Positions 7,625 through 16,072 of a stretch of 64,000 bases of DNA are shown one piece after another. The notes under the pieces are model-generated. The model was given only the letters and a program-made list of their open reading frames with translations, was not told the origin of the DNA and searched no databases. The position numbers and the translations under genes are program-made. This DNA is from Hoeflea sp. YIM 152468. Its GTDB lineage: Bacteria > Pseudomonadota > Alphaproteobacteria > Rhizobiales > Rhizobiaceae. The first letter of the stretch is position 1, and each line of letters begins with the position of its first letter. The stretch spans positions 422,541-486,540 of the forward strand of contig NZ_JARGET010000038.1 in the NCBI RefSeq assembly GCF_029210485.1, read 5' to 3'.

Positions 7625-10168
7625 CTACTCGGCCGCGTCGCGGGCAAGTGGCAGATGTGTCGGGAAGCGGCAGACCACGGTGGCGCCGCCCTCGTCGCCG
7701 TCTTCGATGGAAACAGCTCCCTTGTGCAATCCGACGAAACTCTGAACGATGGACAGACCCAGCCCGGCGCCACTGCGGCGGCCCGACTGTCCATTGGTCT
7801 CAAAGCGGGCAAAAACATCCCGGCGGGCATTTTCAGGAATGCCGGGCCCGGAATCCGATACCGAGAAGTACACCGCGTCCTCGTCCTGACGGCAGCCAAG
7901 CCGTATCACAGAGCCATCGGGCGCAAAATTTGCAGCATTCATCAGCAGCTTGAACAGGATCTGCTTGAGCCGTTGGTGATCGCCGATCATCTCCTGCGGC
8001 GCGCCGGTGGTATCGATCTCGAGCACCAGGCTGTTTTCCTTCAGACGGTCGGAAATCTGATCGCCCGCTTCGCCGAAAAGCTCGGATATATTCACCGCGC
8101 CGGCCTCGATCTTCATGATACCGGCATCGACCGTCGCCAGATCAAGAATGTCGTTGACGATGGTGAGCAGCACCGAGGACGAGGTCGAAATATGGTCAAG
8201 ATACTCGGACTGGCGGTCATTGAGCTCGCCAATGCCGGGGGTCTGCAGCAATTCGGTGAAACCGATGATGTTGGTGAGCGGTGAGCGCAACTCGTAGGAC
8301 ACATGCTGCACGAAATCGTTCTTGAGCGCGTCGGCCTTGCGCAAGGCTTCGTTCTTCTCGGTCAGCATCCGCTCGGCCCCGACGCTGTCGGTGACATTGA
8401 CGAAGGCGATCATGGTCTGGCCGTTGGGCAGCGGCACGATGGCATAATCGAGGATGAGGCCGGTGACCAGCTCAATGCGGCCTTCGCGGGTTCGCCGTTC
8501 ATCCTCGAAGCCGGTGATGGCGCCGGCGAACAGGCGCCAGCCATCGGGCTCGCGGTAGGATGGTTCGCAAGCCTCGGCGATGTCACGAATATGGGTTCCC
8601 GGCTTGACCTGCAGATCGGTCAGACCCCAAAGCGCGCGGAAAGACGGATTGGACAGACGGATCTTGCCATCAGGCCCAAACACGCCGACGCCTTCGGCCA
8701 GGTGATCGATGGTCTCGCCCTGCGCCTCGAGCAATGTGTTGTAGCGGGTTTCCAGGTCGACCTTTTCGGTCAGATTCTCGAACACCCAGGTCACGCCGCC
8801 TTGCGGATGGGCATTGGCGAAGACATTGAGGGTTTGCCCGTCAGGCAGATGCCAAAGCTGTGGCGTGGTGTCGACGGACCGGTAGACGGACAGAATCTGG
8901 TCCTTCCAATCGCGCCAGGCATGCGGCTCGGGCAATTTGCCGTCGGCCCGCAACCGTTCGAGAAATTCGCCATTGTCAGGCCGCCGCGCCAGATAGGGCG
9001 TGTCGAGTTCCCACAGCCGCTGAAAAGCCTGGTTGTGAAACTGCAGACGCTGATCGCGATCGAAAATCGCCACCGGCGTTGCCAGATGATTGAGTGTTTC
9101 GGCATGGCTTTGCAGGGTGCGCTTGAGTTCTTCGCGCAAATCCTGCTCAACCGACACATCCAGGGCCAGACCGGCATTTCCGCACGGTGTCTTGACGTCA
9201 GCCACCTCCAGGAACCGGCGATGGCCGTGAATGACCGTCGACACCTTGTCGTGGAAGGGCCGATCGGCGGTCGCCACAGCGCGCACACGTTCCCGCGCCG
9301 CGGTTCCGAGCAACTCCAGCCCGCGCTGCAGTGCATCCTGGCGATCCCCTGCCTCAACCGCGTGGGCATAGGCGGAGTTGACCCAGAGAAGTTTCGCATC
9401 AGGTCCGCGCAACCAGACAGGCATGTCGATGACATCGAGCAGCGCCTGGAATGTATCCAGCGAAGCCAGCAACCGGTCCCGCTCGGTCTTGAGCTCGGCC
9501 AGCTCGGCGCGGACGTTGGACAGGGTGACGAACCGGACAAAGGCGCGGCCGCCGGAAACCCGGCCCTGGGCCTCGATGACATGCCCACGGCTGGTTTCGA
9601 CGATCATGTCGAAACGTTGAGCCTGGGCCCGCAGCTTGTCGATGGCATCATCGAGTTTGGCCGCCGATCTCGGTTCAAGCCAGCGACCGAAGGCGAGAAA
9701 CTCGGCCGGTTTTTGCGGGGCGCCGGTTTCGGCGGAGAGGCATCCAAGCACTTCGGCCGGCAAACCGGCCCCATCCCAGACAACGATCTGGCGGTCGCGG
9801 TCGACAATCAGGGCTTCGTAACGGGAAATTCTTGCGTTGGCATCGGCCAGGGAAGCCCGCAGACCGACATTCTCGAGGTCTATCTTGGCGCGTTCGCGAA
9901 TCAGCCATATAGCCGAAATCATGGCCGCCGAGATGGCGCCGATGACCATGGCAAAATTGACCACTTCCAGAGACGAGATGGGCAGGCCGCCGGGCGCCTC
10001 GCCTGCCGAAGCCTGAGCCATGACAGGGGCTGCAGAGGCCAAAAGACTGCCGCCAAGCAGTGCTGTGCCGGTTGAAACCTTGCAGCCGACCCGATGAAGG
10101 TCACCTGCCAGGGTTTTTCCAAGCCTCAATAGCCTATTGCGCCCAAGTGAATCCGTTTTCACCGGCAT
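7625..10168 (-). CDS. divL: DivL-like cell-cycle sensor pseudokinase (Tyr H-box)
   Basis: Histidine-kinase-like membrane protein. From the chosen ATG it is 847 residues: one or two hydrophobic segments near the N-terminus, tandem PAS-type domains, a DHp domain and a HATPase domain (NAANFAP N-box, SDSGPGIP, GAGLGLSIV). The H-box reads HVSYELRSPL, with Tyr (codon at 8294-8296) where kinases carry His. In Caulobacter DivL this Tyr is diagnostic; DivL binds DivK and controls CckA and so CtrA. I prefer ATG 10168 because GAGGGG lies 8 bp upstream. An in-frame GTG at 10276 would add 36 residues but has no ribosome site. Confidence 0.88.
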   Translation of the reverse strand: MPVKTDSLGRNRLLRLGKTLAGDLHRVGCKVSTGTALLGGSLLASAAPVMAQASAGEAPGGLPISSLEVVNFAMVIGAISAAMISAIWLIRERAKIDLENVGLRASLADANARISRYEALIVDRDRQIVVWDGAGLPAEVLGCLSAETGAPQKPAEFLAFGRWLEPRSAAKLDDAIDKLRAQAQRFDMIVETSRGHVIEAQGRVSGGRAFVRFVTLSNVRAELAELKTERDRLLASLDTFQALLDVIDMPVWLRGPDAKLLWVNSAYAHAVEAGDRQDALQRGLELLGTAARERVRAVATADRPFHDKVSTVIHGHRRFLEVADVKTPCGNAGLALDVSVEQDLREELKRTLQSHAETLNHLATPVAIFDRDQRLQFHNQAFQRLWELDTPYLARRPDNGEFLERLRADGKLPEPHAWRDWKDQILSVYRSVDTTPQLWHLPDGQTLNVFANAHPQGGVTWVFENLTEKVDLETRYNTLLEAQGETIDHLAEGVGVFGPDGKIRLSNPSFRALWGLTDLQVKPGTHIRDIAEACEPSYREPDGWRLFAGAITGFEDERRTREGRIELVTGLILDYAIVPLPNGQTMIAFVNVTDSVGAERMLTEKNEALRKADALKNDFVQHVSYELRSPLTNIIGFTELLQTPGIGELNDRQSEYLDHISTSSSVLLTIVNDILDLATVDAGIMKIEAGAVNISELFGEAGDQISDRLKENSLVLEIDTTGAPQEMIGDHQRLKQILFKLLMNAANFAPDGSVIRLGCRQDEDAVYFSVSDSGPGIPENARRDVFARFETNGQSGRRSGAGLGLSIVQSFVGLHKGAVSIEDGDEGGATVVCRFPTHLPLARDAAE

Positions 10169-10294
10169 GCCTTCGTCCCCTCGTCGACTGTTTGACAAGA
10201 CATCGCCAACCCGTTCTCTGCGCCGCCACAACGCAAAACGAATCAATGGGTAAAACATACCTGTTTCACGAATCACGGTGAAGGGGAGAGCGGC

Positions 10295-10330
10295 AAAAAG
10301 AAAACCGCACCCCTGTTGTCAAGGATGCGG
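10295..10330 (-). terminator. Probable Rho-independent terminator of ahcY
   Basis: Read on the minus strand, a CCGCA...TGCGG stem with an imperfect inner part (10305-10330) is followed by TTTTCTTTTT at 10304-10295. It lies 32 bp past the ahcY stop and before divL. Confidence 0.6.
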
Positions 10331-10361
10331 CATCAATATCTTGTGGGTAGAGACTAAATAA

Positions 10362-11759
10362 TTAGTACCGGTAGTGTTCCGGTTTGAACGGACCCTCAAC
10401 CGACACGCCGATATAGTCGGCCTGTTCGGTCTTGAGTTCGGTCAATTTGGCGCCGATCTTGTCGAGATGCAGTCGCGCGACCTTCTCATCAAGGTGCTTG
10501 GGCAGCACATAGACCTGGTTTTCATACTGGTCGCCCCTGGTCCAGAGTTCAATCTGTGCCAGCACCTGGTTGGTGAAGGACGCCGACATCACGAAGCTCG
10601 GATGACCGGTGGCGTTGCCGAGGTTGAGCAAGCGGCCCTGGCTCAACAGGATCATGCGATTGCCCGAAGGCATTTCGATCATGTCCACCTGATCCTTGAT
10701 GTTGGTCCATTTGTGGTTTTTCAGCGCCGCGACCTGAATTTCATTGTCGAAATGGCCGATGTTGCCGACGATGGCCATGTCCTTCATCTCGCGCATATGC
10801 TCGAGCCGGATCACGTCCTTGTTGCCGGTGGTGGTGACGAAGATATCTGCGGACTTGACCACATCTTCCAGAAGAACGACTTCAAAACCGTCCATCGCCG
10901 CCTGCAGAGCGCAGATCGGGTCAACTTCCGTCACTTTCACGCGGGCGCCTGCGCCGCGCAGGGATGCGGCCGACCCCTTGCCGACATCACCGTAGCCACA
11001 GACAACCGCAACCTTGCCCGCCATCATCGTGTCGGTGGCGCGACGGATGCCGTCAACAAGGCTTTCCTTGCAACCGTATTTGTTGTCGAATTTCGACTTG
11101 GTGACCGAATCATTGACGTTGAAGGCCGGGAAGGGCAGCAGACCCTTTTTGTGCAGATCATAGAGCCGATGCACGCCGGTGGTGGTCTCCTCCGACACGC
11201 CCTTGATCGCGTCCCGTGTCCTGGTGAACCAGCCCGGGCTTTGCTTCATGCGCTTCTTGATCTGGGCGAAAACGGCTTCTTCTTCTTCCGATGTCGGAAC
11301 TTCAATCAGATTGGTCTCGCCAGCCTCGACCCGTGCGCCCAGCAGCACGTAGAGCGTGGCGTCGCCGCCATCATCGAGGATCATGTTGGCCCCTTCAGGG
11401 AACAGGAACGAGCGGTCGAGATAGTCCCAATGCTCGGTCAGAGTCTGGCCCTTGACCGCGAACACCGGAACACCGCTCTTGGCGATGGCTGCCGCTGCGT
11501 GGTCCTGGGTCGAAAAGATGTTGCAGGAAGCCCAGCGGACATCGGCGCCAAGCGCTGTGAGAGTCTCGATCAGCACTGCGGTCTGGATGGTCATGTGCAG
11601 GGAACCGACAATCCGGGCCCCCTTCAAAGGCTGCTCTGATCCGTATTCTTCGCGCAGGGCCATCAGGCCCGGCATCTCGGTTTCAGCTATATCAAGCTCT
11701 TTGCGGCCAAACTCAGCCAATTCAATGTTGGCAACGAAATAGTCTTGAGTAGCGGTCAT
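10362..11759 (-). CDS. ahcY: Adenosylhomocysteinase
   Basis: S-adenosyl-L-homocysteine hydrolase splits SAH into adenosine and homocysteine with bound NAD, keeping methyltransferases uninhibited. The protein from ATG 11759 ([11 protein letters not shown]) is 465 residues, the normal size for bacterial AhcY. A reading frame extends 29 codons further upstream, but that part lacks family similarity, while TTGGAAAATCA precedes this ATG. Visible family marks are [13 protein letters not shown] (substrate and catalytic Lys/Asp), [13 protein letters not shown] (NAD-binding Rossmann glycines) and the C-terminal KPEHYRY that reaches the NAD site of the partner subunit. It follows HPr in the same direction after a 116-bp gap holding a strong palindrome, so it likely has its own promoter. 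Confidence 0.97.
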   Translation of the reverse strand: MTATQDYFVANIELAEFGRKELDIAETEMPGLMALREEYGSEQPLKGARIVGSLHMTIQTAVLIETLTALGADVRWASCNIFSTQDHAAAAIAKSGVPVFAVKGQTLTEHWDYLDRSFLFPEGANMILDDGGDATLYVLLGARVEAGETNLIEVPTSEEEEAVFAQIKKRMKQSPGWFTRTRDAIKGVSEETTTGVHRLYDLHKKGLLPFPAFNVNDSVTKSKFDNKYGCKESLVDGIRRATDTMMAGKVAVVCGYGDVGKGSAASLRGAGARVKVTEVDPICALQAAMDGFEVVLLEDVVKSADIFVTTTGNKDVIRLEHMREMKDMAIVGNIGHFDNEIQVAALKNHKWTNIKDQVDMIEMPSGNRMILLSQGRLLNLGNATGHPSFVMSASFTNQVLAQIELWTRGDQYENQVYVLPKHLDEKVARLHLDKIGAKLTELKTEQADYIGVSVEGPFKPEHYRY

Positions 11760-11847
11760 TGATTTTCCAATGGTTTTGAGGCCCAGACGGGACAGGCTGG
11801 ATTGCATGCGCGCTGCCATAGCAGGAAACACATATGCTGGCAACACG

Positions 11848-11867
11848 ACATAAAGATGTCTTTATGT
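11848..11867. promoter_or_regulatory. 20-bp inverted repeat upstream of ahcY, candidate operator
   Basis: Two perfect 9-bp arms, ACATAAAGA and TCTTTATGT, are separated by TG. It lies 88 bp upstream of the ahcY ATG and 8 bp after the HPr stop. ATAAAGA/TCTTTAT palindromes resemble, from memory, sites of ArsR-family SAH/SAM-responsive regulators (SahR type) of methionine-cycle genes. The regulator assignment is inference; the symmetry is directly visible. Confidence 0.6.
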
Positions 11868-11875
11868 GAAAATGA

Positions 11876-12163
11876 TCAGGCGTCCTCGCCAAAGCGATCG
11901 GCAATCAGCGCCTCAAGCGCCGCAAGCACCTCGCCGGCCTGACGCCCTTCCGCTTCAACGTCAATGGAGCAACCCGGGCTCGCGGCCAGCATCATCAAGC
12001 CCATGATCGACGTTCCACCGACGGTGGCGCCGTCGCGTGTCACCCGGACGACGGCATCAAAACCCTCGACCGTCTGGACAAAACGAGCCGACGCACGGGC
12101 ATGCAGCCCGCGCTTGTTGATGATCTTGAGTGAGCGCGCCTGAGCGGAAGAACCGGGCGTCAT
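11876..12163 (-). CDS. ptsH: HPr phosphocarrier protein
   Basis: A 95-residue HPr. The phosphorylatable His21 sits in RGLHARASARF, and Ser52 in GTSIMGLMML matches the regulatory serine targeted by HPr kinase. It passes phosphate from EI to EIIA domains. There is no sugar permease (EIIB/EIIC) here; with EIIA-Man and HprK next to it this is the regulatory PTS typical of alphaproteobacteria. The start overlaps the EIIA stop by 4 bp. Confidence 0.93.
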   Translation of the reverse strand: MTPGSSAQARSLKIINKRGLHARASARFVQTVEGFDAVVRVTRDGATVGGTSIMGLMMLAASPGCSIDVEAEGRQAGEVLAALEALIADRFGEDA

Positions 12164-12561
12164 TTTCCGGTCAGCAAACGGCTTGCAACATTTATGTATT
12201 TGCGTCCCGCATCCTGCGCGTCGACAAGCGCCTTCTGCATGTCATTGCCACCGCGGACGCCGGCCAGCTTGATCAGCATCGGCAGATTGACCCCGGCAAT
12301 GACCTCGATACGTCCGGAATCCATCACCGATATCGAAAGATTGGAGGGGGTGCCGCCAAACATATCGGTGAGTATGATCACACCGTGACCATTTTCAACA
12401 CGCGACACGGCCCCAACAATATCCAGCCGCCGCTGGTCCATATCGTCTTCGGCCCCAATGCAGACTGTTTCAATTGCGGTTTGCGGTCCGACGACATGCT
12501 CCAGTGCATGCCTGAACTCTTCAGCGAGCTTGCCATGGGTGACAAGCACCAATCCGATCAT
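12160..12561 (-). CDS. PTS EIIA component, mannose family
   Basis: A 133-residue EIIA-Man-type protein starting MIGLVLVTHGKLAEEF, with the phospho-acceptor His9. DMFGGTPSNL is the conserved family loop. I use ATG 12561 because GCTGGAGGCAAA gives a strong ribosome site; the frame stays open 17 codons further upstream without similarity. In rhizobia this gene is called manX or ptsM and, with HPr and HprK, is a sensory branch affecting carbon metabolism and ChvGI signalling rather than sugar uptake. It overlaps ptsH by 4 bp. Confidence 0.9.
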   Translation of the reverse strand: MIGLVLVTHGKLAEEFRHALEHVVGPQTAIETVCIGAEDDMDQRRLDIVGAVSRVENGHGVIILTDMFGGTPSNLSISVMDSGRIEVIAGVNLPMLIKLAGVRGGNDMQKALVDAQDAGRKYINVASRLLTGK

Positions 12562-12716
12562 TTTGCCTCCAGCAGCATGCGGCAAGCCTGGGTTTATCCC
12601 AAGCCACGCCAAATGCTTCGCAACCGCGAACTGTTTGAATTTTCATCTTGGACAGATGCGGTCGAAGTTCAAGCCAAAAATCGCCACACGTGTGGCAAAA
12701 TCTGCCGAAACGGCTC

Positions 12717-13187
12717 TCAGCAACCGGAAAACAGCGGCCTGGACGTCGCAAGCAGCCTTGACAGCGGACCGGCTGCGCCATCGTGCCACAGACGCAAAAG
12801 GGGTATCGTCGCTGCGCTGCACGAAAAGGTTTCATGCTCGGCAGGCAATCGGCTGAGAGGCGATGGCTCGGTCAGGGCCACCGCACAATGCATCACCGCC
12901 CGATCCACGTGGCGTGTTGTGATGATGCCGCTGCCGCGCACTTCGATCAGGCCGCGAATGGGTTTGGGACAGGACGCGACGATGCGACCGGCCTGAACCA
13001 TGAGCATTGTCCGGTCATCGGCAATCAGCGCGGCGTTCCACCCCCATGCCGCTGCTTCGGCCAGGCAGGCGAATGCGGCGCTGCTTTTGCCCGAGCCGGA
13101 AGGGCCCAGAAACAGCAATCCGGTCTGACCGACGACGATTGCGGTTGCGTGAATGGTTTCCCTGGCGCCGGCCGAAGCTCCGGTCAT
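12717..13187 (-). CDS. hprK: Short HPr kinase/phosphorylase
   Basis: A 156-residue HprK consisting of the C-terminal kinase domain only, the usual short alphaproteobacterial form without the N-terminal domain of Gram-positive HprK. Walker A GPSGSGKSS is at residues 28-36, with LIADDRTML and the PKPIRGLIEVRGSGII signature following. It phosphorylates the regulatory Ser of HPr. ATG 13187 overlaps the chvG stop by 4 bp, so HprK is translationally coupled to the ChvG sensor. A 155-bp gap separates it from EIIA. Confidence 0.92.
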   Translation of the reverse strand: MTGASAGARETIHATAIVVGQTGLLFLGPSGSGKSSAAFACLAEAAAWGWNAALIADDRTMLMVQAGRIVASCPKPIRGLIEVRGSGIITTRHVDRAVMHCAVALTEPSPLSRLPAEHETFSCSAATIPLLRLWHDGAAGPLSRLLATSRPLFSGC

Positions 13188-14968
13188 TGGATTTCGGCCG
13201 GTAGTTCGATAATGAACCTCGCGCCCGCCCATGTGCCGGCTTCGCTGTCGGGAATGTTTTCGACGGCCAGGCTGCCGCCATGTGCCTCAATGATCTGGCG
13301 GCTGATCGACAGCCCAAGACCCGAATTCTGACCGAAATCCTCGCCATCCGGCCGATCCGTGTAAAACCTCTCGAAGACACGATCAATTACCTCGGCCCGG
13401 ATACCCGGACCGTTGTCCTCGACCACGACATGGACATTGCCACGACGGCGGCCTAGCCGGATGGTGATCGAGCCGCCGGTTTCCGGCACGAAGGATCGGG
13501 CGTTTTCGATCAGGTTGGTCACAACCTGCCCCAGCCTGAGATCATGACCGAGCACACTGAAGCCGGACTTGCCAGCATTGCGCTCATCAATCTTGAGCTC
13601 AATTGTCGCGACCTTGCTTCCGGACCGGACTTGCCGGGCAATGTCGACCATATCGGTCAGCAATGTTCGCATATCGACGCTCTTGCCATCTTGGCGCGCC
13701 AGTTCCGCATCCAGCCGCGAGGCGTCGGAAATGTCGCTGATCAGGCGATCCATGCGCCGGACATCGTGCTGGATGACATCCATCAACCGCTTGCGGGACT
13801 GCTCGTTGCGTGCAAGCGGCAGCGTCTCGACAGCGCTGCGCAGCGAGGTGAGCGGGTTCTTAAGCTCATGACTGACATCAGCGGCAAAGCTCTCAATGGC
13901 GGCAATTCGATCATAAAGCGCATTGGTCATGCCACGCAACGCCACCGACAGATTGCCGATTTCATCCTGGCGGGCGGAAAAATCGGGAATCTCTTCTCGG
14001 GCCCGGACACCGCGGCGCACTCTGACAGCGGCGGCTGACAAACGCCGGAGTGGTGTGGCGATCGTGCTGGCAAGCAGAAGTGACAGCACGATGTTGACCA
14101 TTGCCGCAACACCAAACACCCGGAAGATTGCCATTCGTTCGGCATGGACAATCTTGTCGATGTCACCTGCCTGTGTTGACAACAGCAAAACCCCCAACAC
14201 CGCGCGAAACCGCTGAACCGGGACCGCCACCGACACGATCAATTCACCTTTGTCCGTCACCCGGACCACCGCCCCGCGGCCGCCGGTCAGCGCATTCATG
14301 ACTTCGGGATAAATCGATCCATCGGCGCCGGGCGGCTCACGATAGAGAGGCAGGTCGCGGCGCTGGAAGAAGCGATTGAACCAGCTCGACACTGTTTCGC
14401 GCAGACTGAGCGGGACGGTTTCAGCCGGGGGCAGATCGTAGCGCAGCACCTGTCCGCTGGTATAAAGATAGCGCGAATCGAGAATCAGGCTTGCATCGTC
14501 ATCATAGATGCGGGCGCGGGTGCGTGTGGGCGAAATCAAGCGCCGCAGGACCGGTGCGATTCGTTCCGGATTGATCGGGAAATCCAGATTCTCGTTTGAA
14601 TTGGTCGGCAATATGCTCTGCCCGGCTTGCAATTCGAGAAGCTTTTCCGGATCGATGGTGATCGAGTTGGTGTCGACCGAGGCGGATGCGGCCACCGCGC
14701 CGGCAATGATTTCCCCCTGGGTGAGAAGACTCTCGACGCGCGCGTCGATCAGCCCCTCGCGGAACTGATTGAGGTAGAGGATGCCCGACACCAGCACGAC
14801 CAACGCCGCCAGATTGAGAAACAGGATGCGGCGGGTCAGGCTCGAAAACACCAGATTGCCGAACATCCGGCGCACCAGCTTGACCGGATGAGCCCAGCTT
14901 TTCGGGCGGTGGGTCTCAGCCTCGGCGTTGTCCAGCTCGTCCGGTCTGTTTTCGGTTTCAGTCACCAT
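13184..14968 (-). CDS. chvG: ChvG (ExoS) sensor histidine kinase
   Basis: A 594-residue membrane sensor kinase. A hydrophobic segment near residues 48-68 and another near 280-303 bracket a periplasmic domain of about 200 residues. A HAMP-like linker follows, then the H-box DVSHELKNPLTSLRSAVE with His367, an N-box NLIENARSF near 485, and EDNGPGIR plus GLGLSI. ChvG/ExoS with ChvI controls acid response, exopolysaccharide and host-interaction genes in rhizobia, agrobacteria and Brucella (BvrS). Placement between chvI and hprK is the conserved rhizobial order. The start ATG 14968 is 45 bp after the chvI stop. Confidence 0.95.
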   Translation of the reverse strand: MVTETENRPDELDNAEAETHRPKSWAHPVKLVRRMFGNLVFSSLTRRILFLNLAALVVLVSGILYLNQFREGLIDARVESLLTQGEIIAGAVAASASVDTNSITIDPEKLLELQAGQSILPTNSNENLDFPINPERIAPVLRRLISPTRTRARIYDDDASLILDSRYLYTSGQVLRYDLPPAETVPLSLRETVSSWFNRFFQRRDLPLYREPPGADGSIYPEVMNALTGGRGAVVRVTDKGELIVSVAVPVQRFRAVLGVLLLSTQAGDIDKIVHAERMAIFRVFGVAAMVNIVLSLLLASTIATPLRRLSAAAVRVRRGVRAREEIPDFSARQDEIGNLSVALRGMTNALYDRIAAIESFAADVSHELKNPLTSLRSAVETLPLARNEQSRKRLMDVIQHDVRRMDRLISDISDASRLDAELARQDGKSVDMRTLLTDMVDIARQVRSGSKVATIELKIDERNAGKSGFSVLGHDLRLGQVVTNLIENARSFVPETGGSITIRLGRRRGNVHVVVEDNGPGIRAEVIDRVFERFYTDRPDGEDFGQNSGLGLSISRQIIEAHGGSLAVENIPDSEAGTWAGARFIIELPAEIQ

Positions 14969-15013
14969 TCCGCTTACGCCGCAGCCAGCAAACCGACAAA
15001 GACAATTTGGCGG

Positions 15014-15730
15014 TCATGCTGCTTCCCTGAACCGGTACCCGACGCCGTAGAGAGTTTCAATCATGTCGAAATCATCATCGACCATCTTGAACTTCTTGCG
15101 CAAGCGCTTGATGTGGCTGTCGATAGTCCGGTCGTCGACATAGACCTGCTCGTCATAGGCAGCATCCATCAATGCATCGCGGCTCTTGACCACACCGGGT
15201 CGCTGGGCGAGCGATTGCAGAATCAGGAACTCGGTCACGGTCAGTGTCACCGGCTCATTCTTCCACGTGCAGGTATGACGCTCCTGGTCCATGACAAGGT
15301 TGCCGCGCTCGAGTGATTTTGTCGGTGTCGTGGCCGCACGGCCCGGCGCCGCAGCCGCAGCTTCGCGGTTGGCGGCGCGGCGCAGAACGGCCTTGACGCG
15401 TTCGACCAGAAGCCGCTGCGAAAATGGCTTGGTGATAAAATCATCCGCGCCCATCTTGAGGCCGAAAAGTTCATCGATTTCCTCATCCTTGGAGGTAAGG
15501 AAGATCACCGGGATATCGGATTTCTGGCGCAACCGGCGCAAAAGCTCCATCCCGTCCATGCGCGGCATCTTGATGTCGAAAATGGCAAGTTGCGGCGGCC
15601 GGGCAATCAGGCCATCCAGTGCGGACGCGCCATCGGTGTAGGTTTCAACACGATATCCTTCTGTCTCGAGCGCAATCGAAACCGAGGTCAGGATATTGCG
15701 GTCGTCGTCGACGAGCGCGATTGTCTGCAT
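15014..15730 (-). CDS. chvI: ChvI response regulator
   Basis: A 238-residue OmpR-type regulator. The receiver domain starts [14 protein letters not shown] with acceptor Asp52 ([11 protein letters not shown]), the switch Thr and FLTSKDEE, and TKPF with Lys. A C-terminal winged helix ([34 protein letters not shown]) binds DNA. I start at ATG 15730, which matches the family N-terminus and has GGAGAC upstream; two earlier in-frame ATGs exist within 45 bp. Partner of ChvG. Confidence 0.95.
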   Translation of the reverse strand: MQTIALVDDDRNILTSVSIALETEGYRVETYTDGASALDGLIARPPQLAIFDIKMPRMDGMELLRRLRQKSDIPVIFLTSKDEEIDELFGLKMGADDFITKPFSQRLLVERVKAVLRRAANREAAAAAPGRAATTPTKSLERGNLVMDQERHTCTWKNEPVTLTVTEFLILQSLAQRPGVVKSRDALMDAAYDEQVYVDDRTIDSHIKRLRKKFKMVDDDFDMIETLYGVGYRFREAA

Positions 15731-16072
15731 GTCTGTCGTCTCCATCATGTCTTGCACGCCTCCGGGAAGTGCCCCCGATTTCTCCGTCAAACCGCATTAT
15801 CGCGTCTTTTCGGAACCAGCCGCCACGTCCATGAGGATAAAGTGAGAACAAAATGTGGCACAGATCCCTGCCAGTGTCATTCTCTCATTGTCCGCCCGGC
15901 TGAGCCTGCAGAGGCAATTGAACCGATTTAAAACGGCTGCAAAATATTTAAATCGATTAATACACTGATATCATTAAGGAATATGTGAAAGACGTGTTGT
16001 TTTTTCAAATTCCCATCCCTATGGTCCGGCCGAAATTGAACCTCTCTGCGCCGGACTGAAAAGGAATCCAAA
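15731..16072. promoter_or_regulatory. Divergent chvI-pckA control region with 9-bp inverted repeat
   Basis: This 342-bp non-coding stretch lies between two divergent genes. The pckA-proximal half is AT-rich. CGATTTAAA at 15924-15932 and TTTAAATCG at 15947-15955 are perfect inverted arms 14 bp apart. The second overlaps a small palindrome, AATCGATT. In Sinorhizobium, pckA is controlled by the LacI-type PckR (established there from memory); these arms are plausible operators, which is inference. AAGGA precedes the GTG start of pckA. Confidence 0.5.

Noticed and set aside
8303..10075. 590-codon open frame opposite divL
   Set aside because: Antisense shadow in GC-rich coding DNA; the divL frame has full PAS/HATPase motifs, this one has none.
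12683..12696. Perfect palindrome GCCACACGTGTGGC as a parS site
   Set aside because: Shares only CACGTG with parS; flanking arms do not match. More likely a minor hairpin or weak terminator (minus-strand ATTTTT follows) after hprK.
11876..13187. Sugar-transport PTS
   Set aside because: HPr, EIIA and HprK only; no EIIB or EIIC gene in the window, so a regulatory PTS is the better reading.
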